Shown piece by piece: positions 34,660 to 46,693 of a DNA stretch of 64,000 nucleotides (position 1 is its first letter; the number at the start of each line of letters is the position of its first letter). The position numbers were made by a program, and so were the translations under genes. A model generated the notes under the pieces. The model did no database searches and was not told the DNA's origin. It saw only the letters and a list, made by a program, of their open reading frames with translations. Origin of the DNA: Danio rerio (lineage: Eukaryota > Chordata > Actinopteri > Cypriniformes > Danionidae); assembly GCF_049306965.1 (NCBI RefSeq), contig NC_133176.1, forward strand, positions 44,521,001-44,585,000, written 5' to 3'.

Positions 34660-34732
34660 ATTGCGGTTCTTTCCGCTGTGGCGACCTCTGAAATAGAGAC
34701 TAATAAGCCAAAAGAAAGTGAATGAATGTGTG
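34660..34732 (+). mobile_element. DANA tail fragment
   Basis: Match to the DANA 3' end only (GCGGTTCTTTCCGCTGTGGC, GACC, ACTAATAAGCC, GTGAATGAATG). Head and body are missing. Confidence 0.7.
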
Positions 34733-35102
34733 CATGCTCATGATTCAGATCCTATCGTCAATATCTTTGGCGATTGTTTTTAATGAAACCACCAACATGT
34801 AAATTGCTTAACGATACAAATGTAATTTGCATTGTCAGTTTCTTGCAAAAACACGCTTGAATTGAGTAGCAGGGCCTGCAGCAATCATGTTGAAATCTAA
34901 AAAAAAATTAAAAATCAGTCAGATGTTGAAATACCGATGATGACCGACAGGACGCGCCCGCGACGTGTTTGTTTGAAAGGCCCACATGAGCACTCTGACG
35001 TAGGCTTGAAATCTAGCCAGGTAACGGTGTCGGTGCAAACAGGAAAATTACCTCTTTTACTCGACTTATTTGGAGATAGATTAGAGCGACAGACGCGTTA
35101 CA

Positions 35103-36959
35103 ATGCCGGGTAAGTCCTCTTAGCTGCTCATATCTGTGAAAAGAGCCATGTTTAATGTTTTGACTTTGAAACTGTTGTGTGCTTCTCTCACCCTCTTTGT
35201 TTTGTGAAATGGTTGCCTTCGATTAATGCGTAGAGTGGCAAATATAAGTAATACAACAGATGTAACGTTAAGTGAAACGCAGATTAAGCCGATGAAAACT
35301 CACTTTGTAGAGTTTTGTGTGTAGCGCTGTGAGCATGGAGGCCTAGTGATGTGTCTGCGATGCAGGCTAACTCGCGCATTTAGCACGCTACTTAATTTAA
35401 CGTTACCACACGAAAGCCTTTTAAACTATTCAACACAACAAGTACCACATTTGCTTAAATGGCAGGTGGGTAACCTTTAAACACTACTAAGTACGGTCAT
35501 AAAATGGGGTTTCACGTGGAAAGAACGTTGTTGTTGTTGTTATGTGTCGGCGGTGGCTCGTGCTAACGCGCATAGCTTCATAGTTACAATATACACTAAC
35601 GGGGCGTTAGACAAACGTGAGCAAGTGTTTAACTTTTTTTTACTCAAACGAAGTTGTTCTCGTAAGCAAAAGGGGCTGTTTTAATTTGAGGCTTTCTTTA
35701 ATAGTTTATACTAAAGATAGTTATCCCTTGAGCCTTGGCCAGGCCTCACGTTACAATGAATCAAATCCATGTGGAGAAAGATGGTGTCGACTGACCTCCT
35801 CTTTGTCTCATTTATGCAACACGCTGATAGTTATTAACAGATAGTTATATAATGATCTTTAAACCGTGTGTGTTACGCACTGCGTCGTGTAGCGGGCATT
35901 AGAAAAGCTTAATAAACGTTATCCTGCCTTGAGTTTGCCACATCAAACCACTAATTTGCCAGCGTGTTTAGTGTTTGTACTTTACAAAGACACCAATCAT
36001 ATTGCTGTATAGTTATATAAAATGTGTGTTAATTATGCTTTCATGCAGTTAAATCATTCATTTATCCCGTGTACCGCGAGTGTTGATGTAAACATGTCTT
36101 TTCACGAGTCTCTTGTGTTCACAGGCATCACTTTTGTCGTCTGTCTGTCTGTACTGAGGCTGTTGATTTCTGTTTTTTGAGTATTAACATTGCGTTTACA
36201 CTCCCAGAACCTGCTGATATTAACAGTCCGGAGGTAGCAAAGACACCAGGAGGCGGCAGTGGACAAGGGAAGGATGAGAATGTTGTGAACGGACACAAAG
36301 AAGGGGATGCAAACCCTTTCGCGGAGTACATGTGGATGGAGAACGAGGAGGAGTACAATAGACAGGTCAGTGTGAAGCTGCTTAATGTGTGACATCTCAA
36401 AGAACACCTTTTGTGCTGGTTGTTTATACACACTTGAAAATGGGATTCACAAATTAGGTTAAAGACTCTTCAGAAAGAAATTCTCGTTGCAGTCATTTGG
36501 TTGACCTGTATTTGAAATAAAATGATGCCATGATGTGGTTCGACAGATTAGTGACCGTTTGTGTATTAAAAGAGCATTATATCTTTATCAGCAGTCAAAT
36601 GTAGTATTTGTCACTTTCAAACCAAAAAACTTCTAAAATTAAAAGATCTAAAACTGTTTAACCTTATGTTAAATCTCATGGACTGTAATTGTGGATATGT
36701 TTTGTTTTATGTTTGATAATAAATGTTAAATACTTTTTTTTTTCATTTTTTGTTAATCTAGTGCATTAGTAGAGGGAATGGTTTGGATGAAGCTAATGGA
36801 TATCTTAAGACTAGGAAACAACATGAATCGGTCTCAAATCAAATCACTTTTATTGTCACATCATCAGCAGCACGTGTGCTATGATGAGTGAAAAGCTTTT
36901 TATGGTGCAAAGTAATTAATACAACACTTGCACAATTAATTAATATTTATATTTATAAT

Positions 36960-37044
<85 letters not shown>

Positions 37045-37363
37045 CACACACATACATAAATGTACATACATGCATACACAGTTGAAGTCAAAATTATTAG
37101 CCCTATTTGAATTTTTTCTTTTTTTTTTTTTCTTTTGAAATATTTCCCAAAATATGTTTAACAGAGCAAGGAAATTTTCACAGAATGTCTGATAATATTT
37201 CTTCTTCTGGAGAGTCTTATTTTCTTTTTTTACATCTCTTAAAATGGTTTATAATCAAGTGCATCCAAATGTAGTTTTATGGATATAGCTATACATGAAT
37301 TTGGGGAACAAGGGAAAGAAAATATTTGAAATGGAGCACAAATGGAAGTCATATGGAAAGTTT

Positions 37364-37407
<44 letters not shown>

Positions 37408-40259
37408 GATAAGGGTTGTCGCGTTTACCATTAATTAATCTTATGATACTATACCAGCTGAAGTATCACAATACCAAGTAGGATTGTGGTACTGTTATTA
37501 ATACCTCAAATTACGAAGAGAATTGTCAGAAATACTATATTTTGTTACAATAAGCCTACTTGAATGTAATTCAAATCCCCTTAAGGCCAAAAAGTATTAT
37601 TTGCACTTCACTTAACCTAAAATTGATTTATTCTTTTTGTTTATGTTGTAGATAACTGACCAACAAAAATACATTAAAATAAAGATGCATATTATACCAA
37701 ATAAAATTTGTTACAAAAAAGCGTTTTTCCAACAAAATTTGGCTATATGTAGTGATCAAAATGTTTCAATGTTTCCTGTTGCAATTTTGGGTGTTATCTT
37801 TTTTTTCAATCAGTATTCAAAAATTGCACTTTGTGAGTTGTTCTTTTAAAGAAATCGTTGCGGTCGCTACTAAATCTTATTAACAGGAACAGAAATGGAC
37901 TGAAGCATTACAAAATGTGCAATAGGCTACCATAAAAGGTGCAAATTCTCCAAAGTTTTGCAACCTTAAAGTTATCCAAAGACTTTTAAAATAGAATGGG
38001 TCATTGTTGCACAAAGGTGTGAGCATTTCAGTGACACTTCCACTTGCAACATTATCTATTGTAGATAAACCATTAATGGCAATACTACCATTTACAAACT
38101 ACAGTGGCATCGCCAGTATTTTGTTGCCATAGTATCACGATACTACCATAGAATGGGTAAACTGTCCAACTAATGTGTTCTTAGTTTAATGTGAATAGCA
38201 AGAATGATATTATCGAAATACAAAAGATAAAAATATTATCATCAATAAGAACTTTGTATGAATTAAATAATTGGTTTTTAACCATTAAAACTAAGCTTTA
38301 GTTATTTTGGAAGTATAGTTTGTGCATTTACAAAAGTCATTTGCAGAGACTCTTTACACAAAGCGGTGATTCACTCGTAACTGAAAGAAATATTAGTTAT
38401 ATGTAGGGCCAGACAGAATCTGCAGACATTTTTTTTTTATATTTCTGTGCAGAATTGTGTTAAAAAAAAAGTCTATTACGCGGAATGATTTTGGAAGTAT
38501 CATAACTAAAACTTTTTATATAAAATAAAAATAAAAACATTTTACAAATAAAACATTCAACAACTTGTATCTAATGTTTACAATGCAAATGCAGTTAGAT
38601 CCACTCAAGTCTCTCGTATAATATATCTATTAAAAGATATTCCGTCACAAACTTTATTGTAAGTAAATCATATGAAGTTTTCATATTGGCCAATAATATT
38701 ACTGAAATTATTTAAAAACTAAATAAATATAAATTTACACTAATAAATAAATGGACTCAGTGATGGGCTCAAAATCTGCAGATTTCTGCACATTCAGATT
38801 CTGTGTGGGCCTAGTTATGTTTCAGAACATCTTCAGTAAACATTTATTTGCTTATTTATAGTTGAAGTCAGAATTTTTAGCCCCCCATTTTAATTTATCT
38901 TTTCTTTGTTAAACATTTCCCAAATTATGTTTAACAGAGCAAGGAAACATTCACAGTATGTCTGAATGTATTTTTATTCTATAGAAAGTTTTTATTTTTT
39001 GGCTAGAATAAAAGCAGTTTTTAATCTTTTTCAGAAACATTTTAAGGTCAAAAATTATTAGCCTCTTCAAGCTATTTTTCGATAGTCTACAGAACAAACT
39101 ATCGTTATACAATAACTTGTCTAATTACCCTAACCTACCTAATTAACTGTGTTAAGCCTTTAAATGTCACTTTGATCTGTATATAAGCATCTTGAAAAAT
39201 ATCAAGTCAATGAGTTATAAATGAGTTTTAACTTATGTTTAGAAATGTGTTGAGAATCTTTCTGCTGTAAATATATTTGTTTCCTTGGTTGACACTTGCT
39301 AAAATGCAGATCACTATTTATTGGTGTACAATAACAAAACAAATTGAGAGTTTGCACTGGGCAGAGAGATGGAGACTGCACAAGTTGAGGTTTAATTTTG
39401 GAAATTTAGCTTAAATGTAACAGCGAAGCTGACTGGTGTTTAAAACATTGATTGACCTCACATCAAATATAGTCTGATTTGTTTAGTTTAACACTTGCAG
39501 TTTATTTTTTACGTGCATTTGCATCTAATTTGGTTTCTTCATTGAGTTAAAAATACTGTAATGGTTTAAAAAAAATCTTGCAATTTGGGCTTATTTACAA
39601 CAAACCACATTATAATGATTAACAGCAGACCAACATTGAAGTATGTCAAGTTTAATGTGAATCCTCCCAGTCGCCACATTATGCTAAATTTGATCCATCT
39701 GACACTTTCCTGCAGGTGGAAGAAGAGCTGTTGGAGCAGGAGTTTCTTGAACGCTGTTTCCAGGAGATGTTGGAGGAGGAGGATCAAGATTGGTTCATTC
39801 CTGCCAGAGACCTTCCATCTGGAGTAGGGCAGATCCAACAGCAGCTCAGCGGCCTGTCGGTCAGTGACGGAAACGCCGAAGACATTGCAGTAAGTCTTAC
39901 AGCTCTTATTATTTAAAAGCTTGAGTATTTCACTTCCAGATAAAAAGTTTTCAATTACTCGCCCTCTACTAGCTTTTTTCTGTTGAACACAAGAGGATGT
40001 TTTGAAAATGTAGGTACTTAAATAGTTAATGGGTCACCATTGATTTTCTTATAAGAGAAATATGGAAGTCAATGTTGAACATCAACTAGAAGTGTAATTT
40101 CTGGAAGTGAACTGCTCATTAAAGAAATATCACATCCTTCCAAAATTGAGTCTCCACATCAAACATTTTTCACTCACACGCTCTTCTCTCTTTGTTTTAC
40201 AGCGCAAGAGCAGCTTGAACCCAGAAGCCAAGGAGTTTGTTCCAGGTGTGAAATACTAG
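35103..40259 (+). CDS. paip2b: PABP-interacting protein 2B (translational repressor)
   Basis: Four coding exons: 35103-35109 (ATG CCG G), 36208-36365, 39716-39889 and 40203-40259, phases consistent, 131 aa. The protein binds cytoplasmic poly(A)-binding protein and lowers translation by displacing it from mRNA and eIF4G (family knowledge). Residues about 37-55 hold [18 protein letters not shown]. The acidic centre (about 56-90; [20 protein letters not shown]) is the PAM1 region. The C-terminal PAM2 motif is [16 protein letters not shown] (115-130). The DQDWFIP stretch, [11 protein letters not shown] and the end at VKY without GNI favour PAIP2B over PAIP2. AATAAA at 40881 and 40885 follows a 3'UTR of about 620 bp. 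The first coding exon lies in a CpG-richer stretch (about 34940-35110), consistent with a housekeeping promoter. Confidence 0.93.
36830..36910. mobile_element. LINE-like tail repeat in paip2b intron 2
   Basis: The word CAAATCAAATCACTTTTATT with GTCACATCATCAGCAG is a frequent fish repeat terminus. No coding content; class uncertain. Confidence 0.3.
36961..37039. repeat. (TA)n microsatellite
   Basis: About 39 TA units in paip2b intron 2, followed by CG/CA-rich dinucleotides. Confidence 0.95.
37079..37240 (+). mobile_element. MITE terminus, GTTGAAGTCA family (partial)
   Basis: Begins CAGTTGAAGTCAAAATTATT, then AGCCC, and has TATGTTTAACAGAGCAAGGA in common with 38862-39220. Only one end is clear; it is a truncated copy of a very common zebrafish non-autonomous DNA element. 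Confidence 0.65.
37366..37405. repeat. (TG)n microsatellite
   Basis: About 20 TG units in paip2b intron 2. Confidence 0.93.
38405..38813. mobile_element. MITE, AGGGCCAGACAGAATCTG ends
   Basis: The left end is AGGGCCAGACAGAATCTGC and the right end is CAGATTCTGTGTGGGCCT, an inverted pair. A partial copy of the same family occurs at about 41400-41512 (ending GCAGATTCTGTCTGGCCCTA). Interior AT-rich and non-coding. It lies in paip2b intron 2. Confidence 0.7.
38862..39220 (+). mobile_element. MITE, GTTGAAGTCA family
   Basis: Begins AGTTGAAGTCAGAATTTTTA, then GCCCCCC. Inner words include TTTAACAGAGCAAGGAAAC, GGTCAAAAATTATTAGCC, GATAGTCTACAGAACAAAC and TAATTACCCTAACCTACC, all typical of one abundant zebrafish non-autonomous DNA element. 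The far terminus is missing or unclear. It lies in paip2b intron 2. Confidence 0.7.
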
Positions 40260-41147
40260 AGACCCTCCAGTCAGGGGCTCCTTTATAGAGACTTTATGTG
40301 ACCGCTGGTGGCCGGGGGTCACCCTCACACATACTTCAATCTCCCTGGGGTTGTGTGGGGCTTGATGGGGTGGGGCTTGTGGGTGGGGGGGTGCTGGATG
40401 CTCTTCTATAAGCTTTTTATTTCCGTCTGTCTCCATGTATAACGTGGGCGGGTTACTCAGTGTAATGTTCCTATTGGACCGCTGCAGATTGTGACTAGTT
40501 CTCCTGGAAGATCTTTGTATTAATCTCCGAGGAACAGTTATGTGATTTCCACTATTGTGATAGTGACTAGCAGTTTGTCCCCGTGTCATTGCCATTTTCT
40601 TTTCTTTATTTTTTTTTCCTGTCTTTTCTTTTAATTTCTTTAAGAGGAAGTTTGGCAGGGAGGTGTGTGTCATAAGAGTGGGAGGGGAAGGACTGGGGCA
40701 AAGGAAACCTGATAGTACAATGACCGTTGACAGGTGGACCATTCTGTGATGGACCGAACTGGTGGCAGCTGACAACATTTGAGGGATTTTCACAGAAACA
40801 TTTCTCCTGTTTCTTTTTTTCTCCTTCTTTCGTTGAAGTTCTGTCACAGTGTGCAACATGCATTAACAAAAATGGAAAAAAATAAATAAAACAAGCAGGT
40901 TCCCTCTTGGACATGGTGGTCTGTCGCATTGGTGTCTTTGTGTGTGGAAATCATGTAGCATCGTTTTTTTGGGGTCTTTTTGTGCTACAACCTGGGGCGC
41001 AGCAACCGGGTGGGACGGGGGAATACGTCCCCTGCACTTTTGGAGACTGGCCATTTAGAAACAGGGGATTAAGAATGTAAACCTTTGGATTTCATACAGC
41101 GGTCCCCCCACCACTTTTAAAATGTCCATTACACCCCTGGCTACAAC

Positions 41148-41350
41148 ATTCATTCATTTTCTTTTTGGCTTTGTCCCTTTATTAATCTGGGGTCGCCACA
41201 GCGGAATGAACCTCCAACTTATCCAGCATATGTTTTACGCAGCGGATGCCTTTTCCAGCTGCAACTCGTCTCTGGGAAACGCTTATCCACACTCTTACAC
41301 TACGGACAATTTAGCCTACCTAATTCACCTGTACTGTATGTCTGCATTGT
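41148..41350 (-). mobile_element. DANA SINE, 3' half, minus strand
   Basis: Reverse complement of the DANA tail and body: GTCCCTTTATTAATCTGGGG, TCGCCACAGCGGAATGAAC, TTTTACGCAGCGGATGCC and ACTACGGACAATTTAGCC. The head is absent. It lies about 260 bp after the paip2b poly-A signals. Confidence 0.88.
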
Positions 41351-41399
41351 AAACATTAAAGCTAAAAATGTATTATTATTATTATTTTTTTTATATATA

Positions 41400-41512
41400 T
41401 CAAGTTTTTAGTTATGATACTCCTAAAATCATTCCGTATAAATCTGCAGATTTTTTACAAAATTTTCAGCAGAAATGGCAACATTTTTTTGCAGATTCTG
41501 TCTGGCCCTAGT
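41400..41512. mobile_element. MITE fragment (AGGGCCAGA family)
   Basis: Shares TCATTCCGTATAAATCTGCA and GCAGATTCTGTCTGGCCCTA with the element at 38405-38813, in reverse orientation. One terminus only. Confidence 0.6.
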
Positions 41513-41519
41513 CATCCTC

Positions 41520-43170
41520 ATTAGAATCATCAGTCTAATAGCAATCGATGATTGGCTCTTGTACTAAAAGTTGGGGCTTCATCTGCAATAAAATAAAAGA
41601 CGTAACGCTTTTCCCAATTCAAAACATGCAAGTAATGTGTATTCTAAAGTCTTTGTCTGTAGGTGCCACATGCTGGATTAGCAGTTTTATACTCATTATA
41701 CTGTATGAAGAATGTTTCTTACAGTCAGAATTTAGTAAATATAATGCAAGTTAAAATGTCACCAATGTTATCTTTTGAAACCTACCGATGAGATCTTAAA
41801 ATGTATTGAATTTGAGAGTGTCCTAAAGGTGATTTGTCAAGTCTATTCACCAGTGTGAAGCACACTCACAATTGCACAAATATTTGAAAAACTTGTCACC
41901 TACAACTGGTTTGTCAAGCCCACTCACCTGTAAGAAACGGATTATATGTAATACATTAATATCAAAATATCTTTGTAAAACAAGACTCCACTGATGAAGA
42001 ACATCACTTTTTTGGGACCATGATCAGGAAGTAGTTCTTTTGTAATGTTTGGATGCACAGCTCAAGCCCTAAGGTATTTTTTGAGATATTAATTATTTAA
42101 ATTGAGTCCAGTACAAGTTGTACTTTTAAGCTTGCATGCGTCGCTAATTTAATACAACTCGTTGTGTCCCCATATTTACATAGAGAAAGTTAAGATAAGC
42201 TGACTTAGCTTTAAGTTAATAATTCAAATTTCTACTCTTGGCCTTAAGCTTACTTTCATAAAACTCGGAATCATATAAAAACAAAACTGCATGAATCATC
42301 AGGATTTTAATTTTAATACCAATAATTAGCAGTGATTTGAAGGAAACATTGTCAGTTTTTGTTGTTTTCTAAATATATAGTTCATACTATACGAGTTAAT
42401 AAAAATCATTAAAAACCATATGCAGCTGCTACAAAATGGCTTCACTTGCGTTTATTTGCTGAGGCTTCAATGTCACGCCATTGTTGACAGATGCTGTAAA
42501 TTACACTGCACTGAAATGTCTCAAGGTCACAGCATTGACTGGCCAGCCTAAACATCTTTTCAGAGCCTCTCGAGAGTAATTCTTCATTGTTCGACTGTTT
42601 AGATTTTAATATGGATTTGCTTTATTTGCATTATCCAGGTGTTACTGTGCAGACAGGCAGACCTGATGTTGCTTAATCAGACAATGAAACTCGTCATAGT
42701 GAAACTGCTCCACCTTTTAGAACAAGGGTTTGGTGCTAATTGCCTGCTTAGAAAGGCAAAAGGAGTAATATTAACATTTTAGATTTTTAGGTTCATATTT
42801 TTCACTATATATTTGAGGTTTTACTGACATGAATATAATATTTCAGATATTTACATATATATAGTGCACACACAAAAAAATATTTGTTGAATTTAAAACA
42901 ACCCTACAAATGTTCACACACACTTAATTCTTACAACTGTGTTACTACCTGAATTATCCTGAATTAATTTTTTCAGTGGTTGTTTTTAAGTCCATTGTTT
43001 GACCTAAACAGTTCTTTTTTTCAGTACTTCTAAAAAAAACATCAGGTCCCACATTTTTGCTTATTTGAACTCCTCCAAAAATGGCTGATTTTAAAATCAA
43101 TCCTTTCACACTGTTGACAACTGAGGGATTTTATGCAACTGTTACATTCTCAGAAATAAAGGTATGTGAG
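41520..43170. other. intergenic, nothing recognised
   Basis: No splice-bounded coding exon or RNA gene is seen. A stretch at about 42600-42780 is less AT-rich, with CCAGGTGTTACTGTGCAGAC and similar words, but has no open frame of note. Confidence 0.4.
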
Positions 43171-43179
43171 CTGTCACTT

Positions 43180-43530
43180 GGGGTCCATATTGGTACCTCA
43201 AGAGTATATATTAGTACCTAAAAATTTTAAAGGAACACTTTTGTACTTTTTTTGTTCCACCTTTAATTGACAGGACAGTATAGAGAATTGACAGGAAAGC
43301 ATAGGGAGCAGAGAGAGGGGAAGGGGAAGGAGGGGAATCAAACTCGGGTCACTGTGAGCAACGGAGTGCATGAGTCAACGCACTAACCACTACATGACTG
43401 GCACTGACTTGTACTTTTTAGGTACTAATATGTACCCTTGAGATATGATTGTAGATCTTTTAGGTACATATGTGTTCCTTTTGAAAAGTTACCACCCAAG
43501 TGACAGCTGGCAATTACTGTACACTCAAAA
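43180..43530. mobile_element. repeat hit by a tRNA-derived SINE
   Basis: The outer repeat has inverted parts: AGCTGTCACTTGGGG on the left and CCCAAGTGACAGCT on the right, and GGTACC/TACCTAA versus TTAGGTAC on each side. It is a palindromic MITE-like element of about 350 bp including the SINE inserted inside it. Confidence 0.6.
43250..43409 (-). mobile_element. tRNA-derived SINE (not DANA)
   Basis: On the minus strand the head reads TAGTGGTTAGTGCGTTGACT (A box) and GTGACCCGAGTTTGATTCCC (B box). Then come a C/T-rich body and the tail CTGTCCTGTCAATTAAAGGT ending in an A-rich run. TTGTACTTTTT stands on both sides (about 43242 and about 43410), so a target duplication of about 11 bp is visible. 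The body is unlike DANA; it is a second SINE family in the window. Confidence 0.75.
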
Positions 43531-44259
43531 AATATATTTTTAACTTGTTCAAACTACTTATTTAAAATGAGTTGAAAAAACACAATTCTTGAGTTTTCAT
43601 TGGCACAACTTAATATTTTTGTTCAATCCAGATAAATTTGTTAAATATGTTAAGTTAACTTAATTTGTGTTGGGACAACATGAATGGTGTGGAACCCTGC
43701 ATTTTTTACAGTATACCTTTATTTCTGAGCGTGTACAGAAGGTTCAAACGCTCACTGACGCTAAGAAAAAATTGCATTAAAAGTCAGAGAGTGAAAACGT
43801 TTTGAATTTGAAGATCAGGGTAAACTTTTTTAGATTTACATTTCTTTTTTATATACTTTATGTATTTTATGTTGTGTGTGTTATATGTAATTATCTTCTG
43901 TACCTTGTGAAATGAAATAATACACGAACAACAACTACAAGAAGATATTTATGTAAATAAGTATGTCATCTGTTAGCCTGTTAAAAAGGCAGCTCACCCA
44001 AAAAGTATACATTTACTAACCATCAAGAGGTTCCAAACCTTTATGAGTTTTTTTTATTCTGTTGAACACAAAAGAAGAAATTTTGAAGAGAGCTGAAAGC
44101 TAAAAATTTGACATCCTTATTAGGAAAATAAATACTAAATGCTTACAGGTTTTTAGCTTTCTTCTAAATGTCTTATTTTGTGTTCATTCATTCACCCTAG
44201 CCCCTTTATTAATCTGGGGTCACCACAAGGGAATGAACCAACAACTTATCCAGCATACT

Positions 44260-44630
44260 CCACCACGGTGACTGCACAAGACTTTTGACCAGCGGAGAAA
44301 TTAAAATGGTCGTGCCCAACTGAGTCTGGTTCTCTCAAGGTTTTTTTTATTCACTCCTATCAGGTGAAGTTTTTTTTCCCTCTCCGCTGTCGCCACTGGC
44401 TCGCATGGTTCAGGATTGGTAGAGCTACGCATCGATGAATTTGCTCTTCAGTGTTTGAACTCTCAGTAATGATTTTAAATCGCACTGAACTGAGCTAAAC
44501 TGAACTGAACTGAACTTAAACACTAAAAACTGAACTACACTGTTCCAGTTACTATGACCATTTATGTGAAGCTGCTTTGACACAATCTACATTGTAAAAG
44601 CGCTATACAAATAAAGCTGAATTGAATTGA
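44260..44630 (+). mobile_element. L2-like LINE 3' UTR inserted in DANA
   Basis: Flanked by ATACT on both sides (44255-44259 and 44631-44635). The body has GTCTGGTTCTCTCAAGG, CTCGCATGGTTCAGGATTGG and GAAGCTGCTTTGACACAATC. The tail is GCGCTATACAAATAAAGCTG with GAATTGAATTGA units. This is the 3' end of a common zebrafish L2-like LINE. It is 5'-truncated and has no coding sequence. Confidence 0.65.
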
Positions 44631-44864
44631 ATACTGTATGTTTTACGCATCGGATGCCCTTCCAGCTGCCACCCATCTTTATACATGCTCAATCCACACA
44701 TACACTACAGACAATTTAGCTTACCCAATTCACCTATATAGTGCATGTCTTTGGACTGTGGGGGAAGCGGGAGCACCCAGAGGAAACCCACATGAAAACA
44801 GAGAACATGCAAACTTCACACACAAATGCCAACTGACCCAGTCGAGGCTCGAAACAGCAACCTT

Positions 44865-45242
44865 TTTTTTTTTTGGTCAAATAAGTTTTATAGAAGACTG
44901 AGAATTAGAAAGAAAAGTATTCTCTGTTTACATATTTTTCCACATACAACATAGGCAAAGCAAATAAAATAAATAAAGGAAAAACAATATGAAAATCATA
45001 ATAATAATAAAAAAAACACTCATATAACAAGCATACTTGTTTCAAAGACCTGTTTGAACAACAGAGTATGATGAAAAAGCATGTTAAAGCATTACAGAAA
45101 TGATGCATTATTATGAATGTTTTTTTCAAGGTAACAAATAAAAGGATTCCAAATTTTGTCAAATTGTTCAAGTTTTCTTTTTCAAATAGTATCTAATTCA
45201 CTCCAAATGTAACATAGAGGCAAGTACTCCAAGCCACCATTT
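44865..45242 (-). mobile_element. L1-type LINE 3' end with poly-A, inserted in DANA
   Basis: On the minus strand the end of an ORF2-like frame reads FDKIWNPFICYLEKNIHN and stops. It is followed by a 3'UTR and a poly-A tail (poly-T at 44865-44874 on +). AAACAGCAACCTT at 44852-44864 and AAACTAGCGACCTT at 45243-45256 are an imperfect target duplication of 13-14 bp. A typical 5'-truncated L1 insertion. Confidence 0.8.
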
Positions 45243-45799
45243 AAACTAGCGACCTTCTTGCTGTGAGGCAATCATGCGACCCACTGTGCCACCGAGTCAG
45301 GTTTGGAACAAGTGAAGGATGAGAAAACATTGACAAGACTTTCAGTTTTGGGTCACCTTTGCATATTTTTTTTCTTCTTGCTATGATTAAAAATTGTTGA
45401 TATTTCAGCAGAAGATATGAGAAAAAGCCTGAATTATTCACACACTGCTGTTGGTATTTCTCACAATGGGACAATATCAGATTTTATATACGTGACCCTT
45501 TATATAGAGTAAAGTGGCAGGCAGAAATATGTGAATGACTGTTTTTAGACTATTGCTCATGTTAACACACATTAGATAATACAGTGTCTGTCTGTCTATA
45601 GACTTGCATGAGTCTATGTCTGTGTGCCAGTCTGTGCATGATTTGTGGTTTAAAGACTGTACAGGAAGTTTGAAACCAGACTTGTACGTGCCCAAGTAAA
45701 CCCTGTCTATATTTGTTTGACATTTAACAGCAAAGTGTACATGACACATACAAATGTGGAATTGTAATATATTTTGTGATTATAATAGCTCAAATGAGT

Positions 45800-46105
45800 T
45801 GAGTAACAATTAACAATAAGTTTGTATTAGTTAATGCATTTACTGACATGAAAAAAAAAGCAATGAACAATACATTTATTACAGCATTTGTTCATTATGG
45901 ATAACGACAGTTAATGAAAATACAGTTGTTTAATGTTAGTTCATGTACGAAGCATTAACTAATGTTAAAAAGCATGCATTTGGATGTTAGTAAGGTATTA
46001 TTAAATGTTGAACCCTGATTAATAAGTGTTGTTAAAAGTATTGTTCATTAGTTCATATTAAAAAATAACTAACATTAACTAATAAAACCTTATTGTTAAT
46101 TGACC
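45800..46105. mobile_element. MITE-like, TTAACTAATGTTA words
   Basis: TTAGTTAATGCATT on the left and AACATTAACTAATAAAACC on the right are roughly inverted, with GTTCATTA and TGTTAGTTCATG words between. It resembles a widespread fish non-autonomous element. Boundaries are approximate. Confidence 0.4.
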
Positions 46106-46220
46106 ATGAGTTGTTTCCTGTGTAACCGTGCATTAAAAATGCAGTAAATAATAGTATAGCAGGACATAATAAAATAACTGAATAATAAAAAAACAAAAAT
46201 AAGTTTTCATTAATAATAAT

Positions 46221-46693
46221 TGTAACCTCGGGGAGTGACACAAACAACTGAGGTGTGGATCCACGTGCAGGTTTATTAGAATCGTCAGGCAAGCAGTGGT
46301 CAATACAGAGGCAAACAGATGTATGAGGGCAATCCAGAGTCGAAGTCAAAATATCAGGCAGATGGTCAGAGGCAGGCAGCAAACAGAATTAAATAAATAA
46401 ACAAGGCAAGGATCAAAACACGGCAAAGGCAGACAAAGGAAACGCATTGTAATGTCACTGTGACAGATAAAAGTGAATGACTCCGTAAAGTGAATGAGTG
46501 AGTGTGTAGCTTAAGTAGTGTGTGCAATCAGTCTCTGACAATTCTCAGGTGGTGCGAGTAATCAGTCTAGATGAGGAAGCATGTGTGAGTGCATGTATGA
46601 ATATGTAGTCCAGAAATGGTGGATTTGTAGTCCATGGTTATTGTTAGTGCAAACCAGCGATCTTATGGCATATGACCGCTGGTAATCGTGACA
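46221..46693. mobile_element. TG...CA repeat, solo LTR-like (copy 2)
   Basis: Begins TGTAACCTCGG and ends AATCGTGACA. It shares GCAGGTTTATTA, GAGGCAAACAGATGTATGAG and ACGCATTGTAATGTCAC with copy 1 at 4443-4898. AATAATAAT stands on both sides, but in simple sequence, so the exact target duplication is ambiguous. Same interpretation as copy 1. Confidence 0.55.

Larger units (their letters stand above)
44183..45300 (-). mobile_element. DANA SINE split by two LINE insertions
   Basis: There are three DANA pieces on the minus strand: 44183-44259 (tail: CCCTTTATTAATCTGGGGTC and AACTTATCCAGCATA), 44631-44864 (body: TTTTACGCATCGGATGCCC through GAGGCTCG) and 45243-45300 (head: GCGACCTTCTTGCTGTGAGG). 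They are separated by an L2-like insert (44260-44630) and an L1-type insert (44865-45242), each with target duplications. The order of events is DANA first, then the two LINEs. Confidence 0.82.

Noticed and set aside
40197-40859. 220-codon minus-strand frame over the paip2b last exon and 3'UTR
   Set aside because: It lies opposite the paip2b 3'UTR, is low-complexity and His/Pro/Lys-rich, and shows no family or splice signals.
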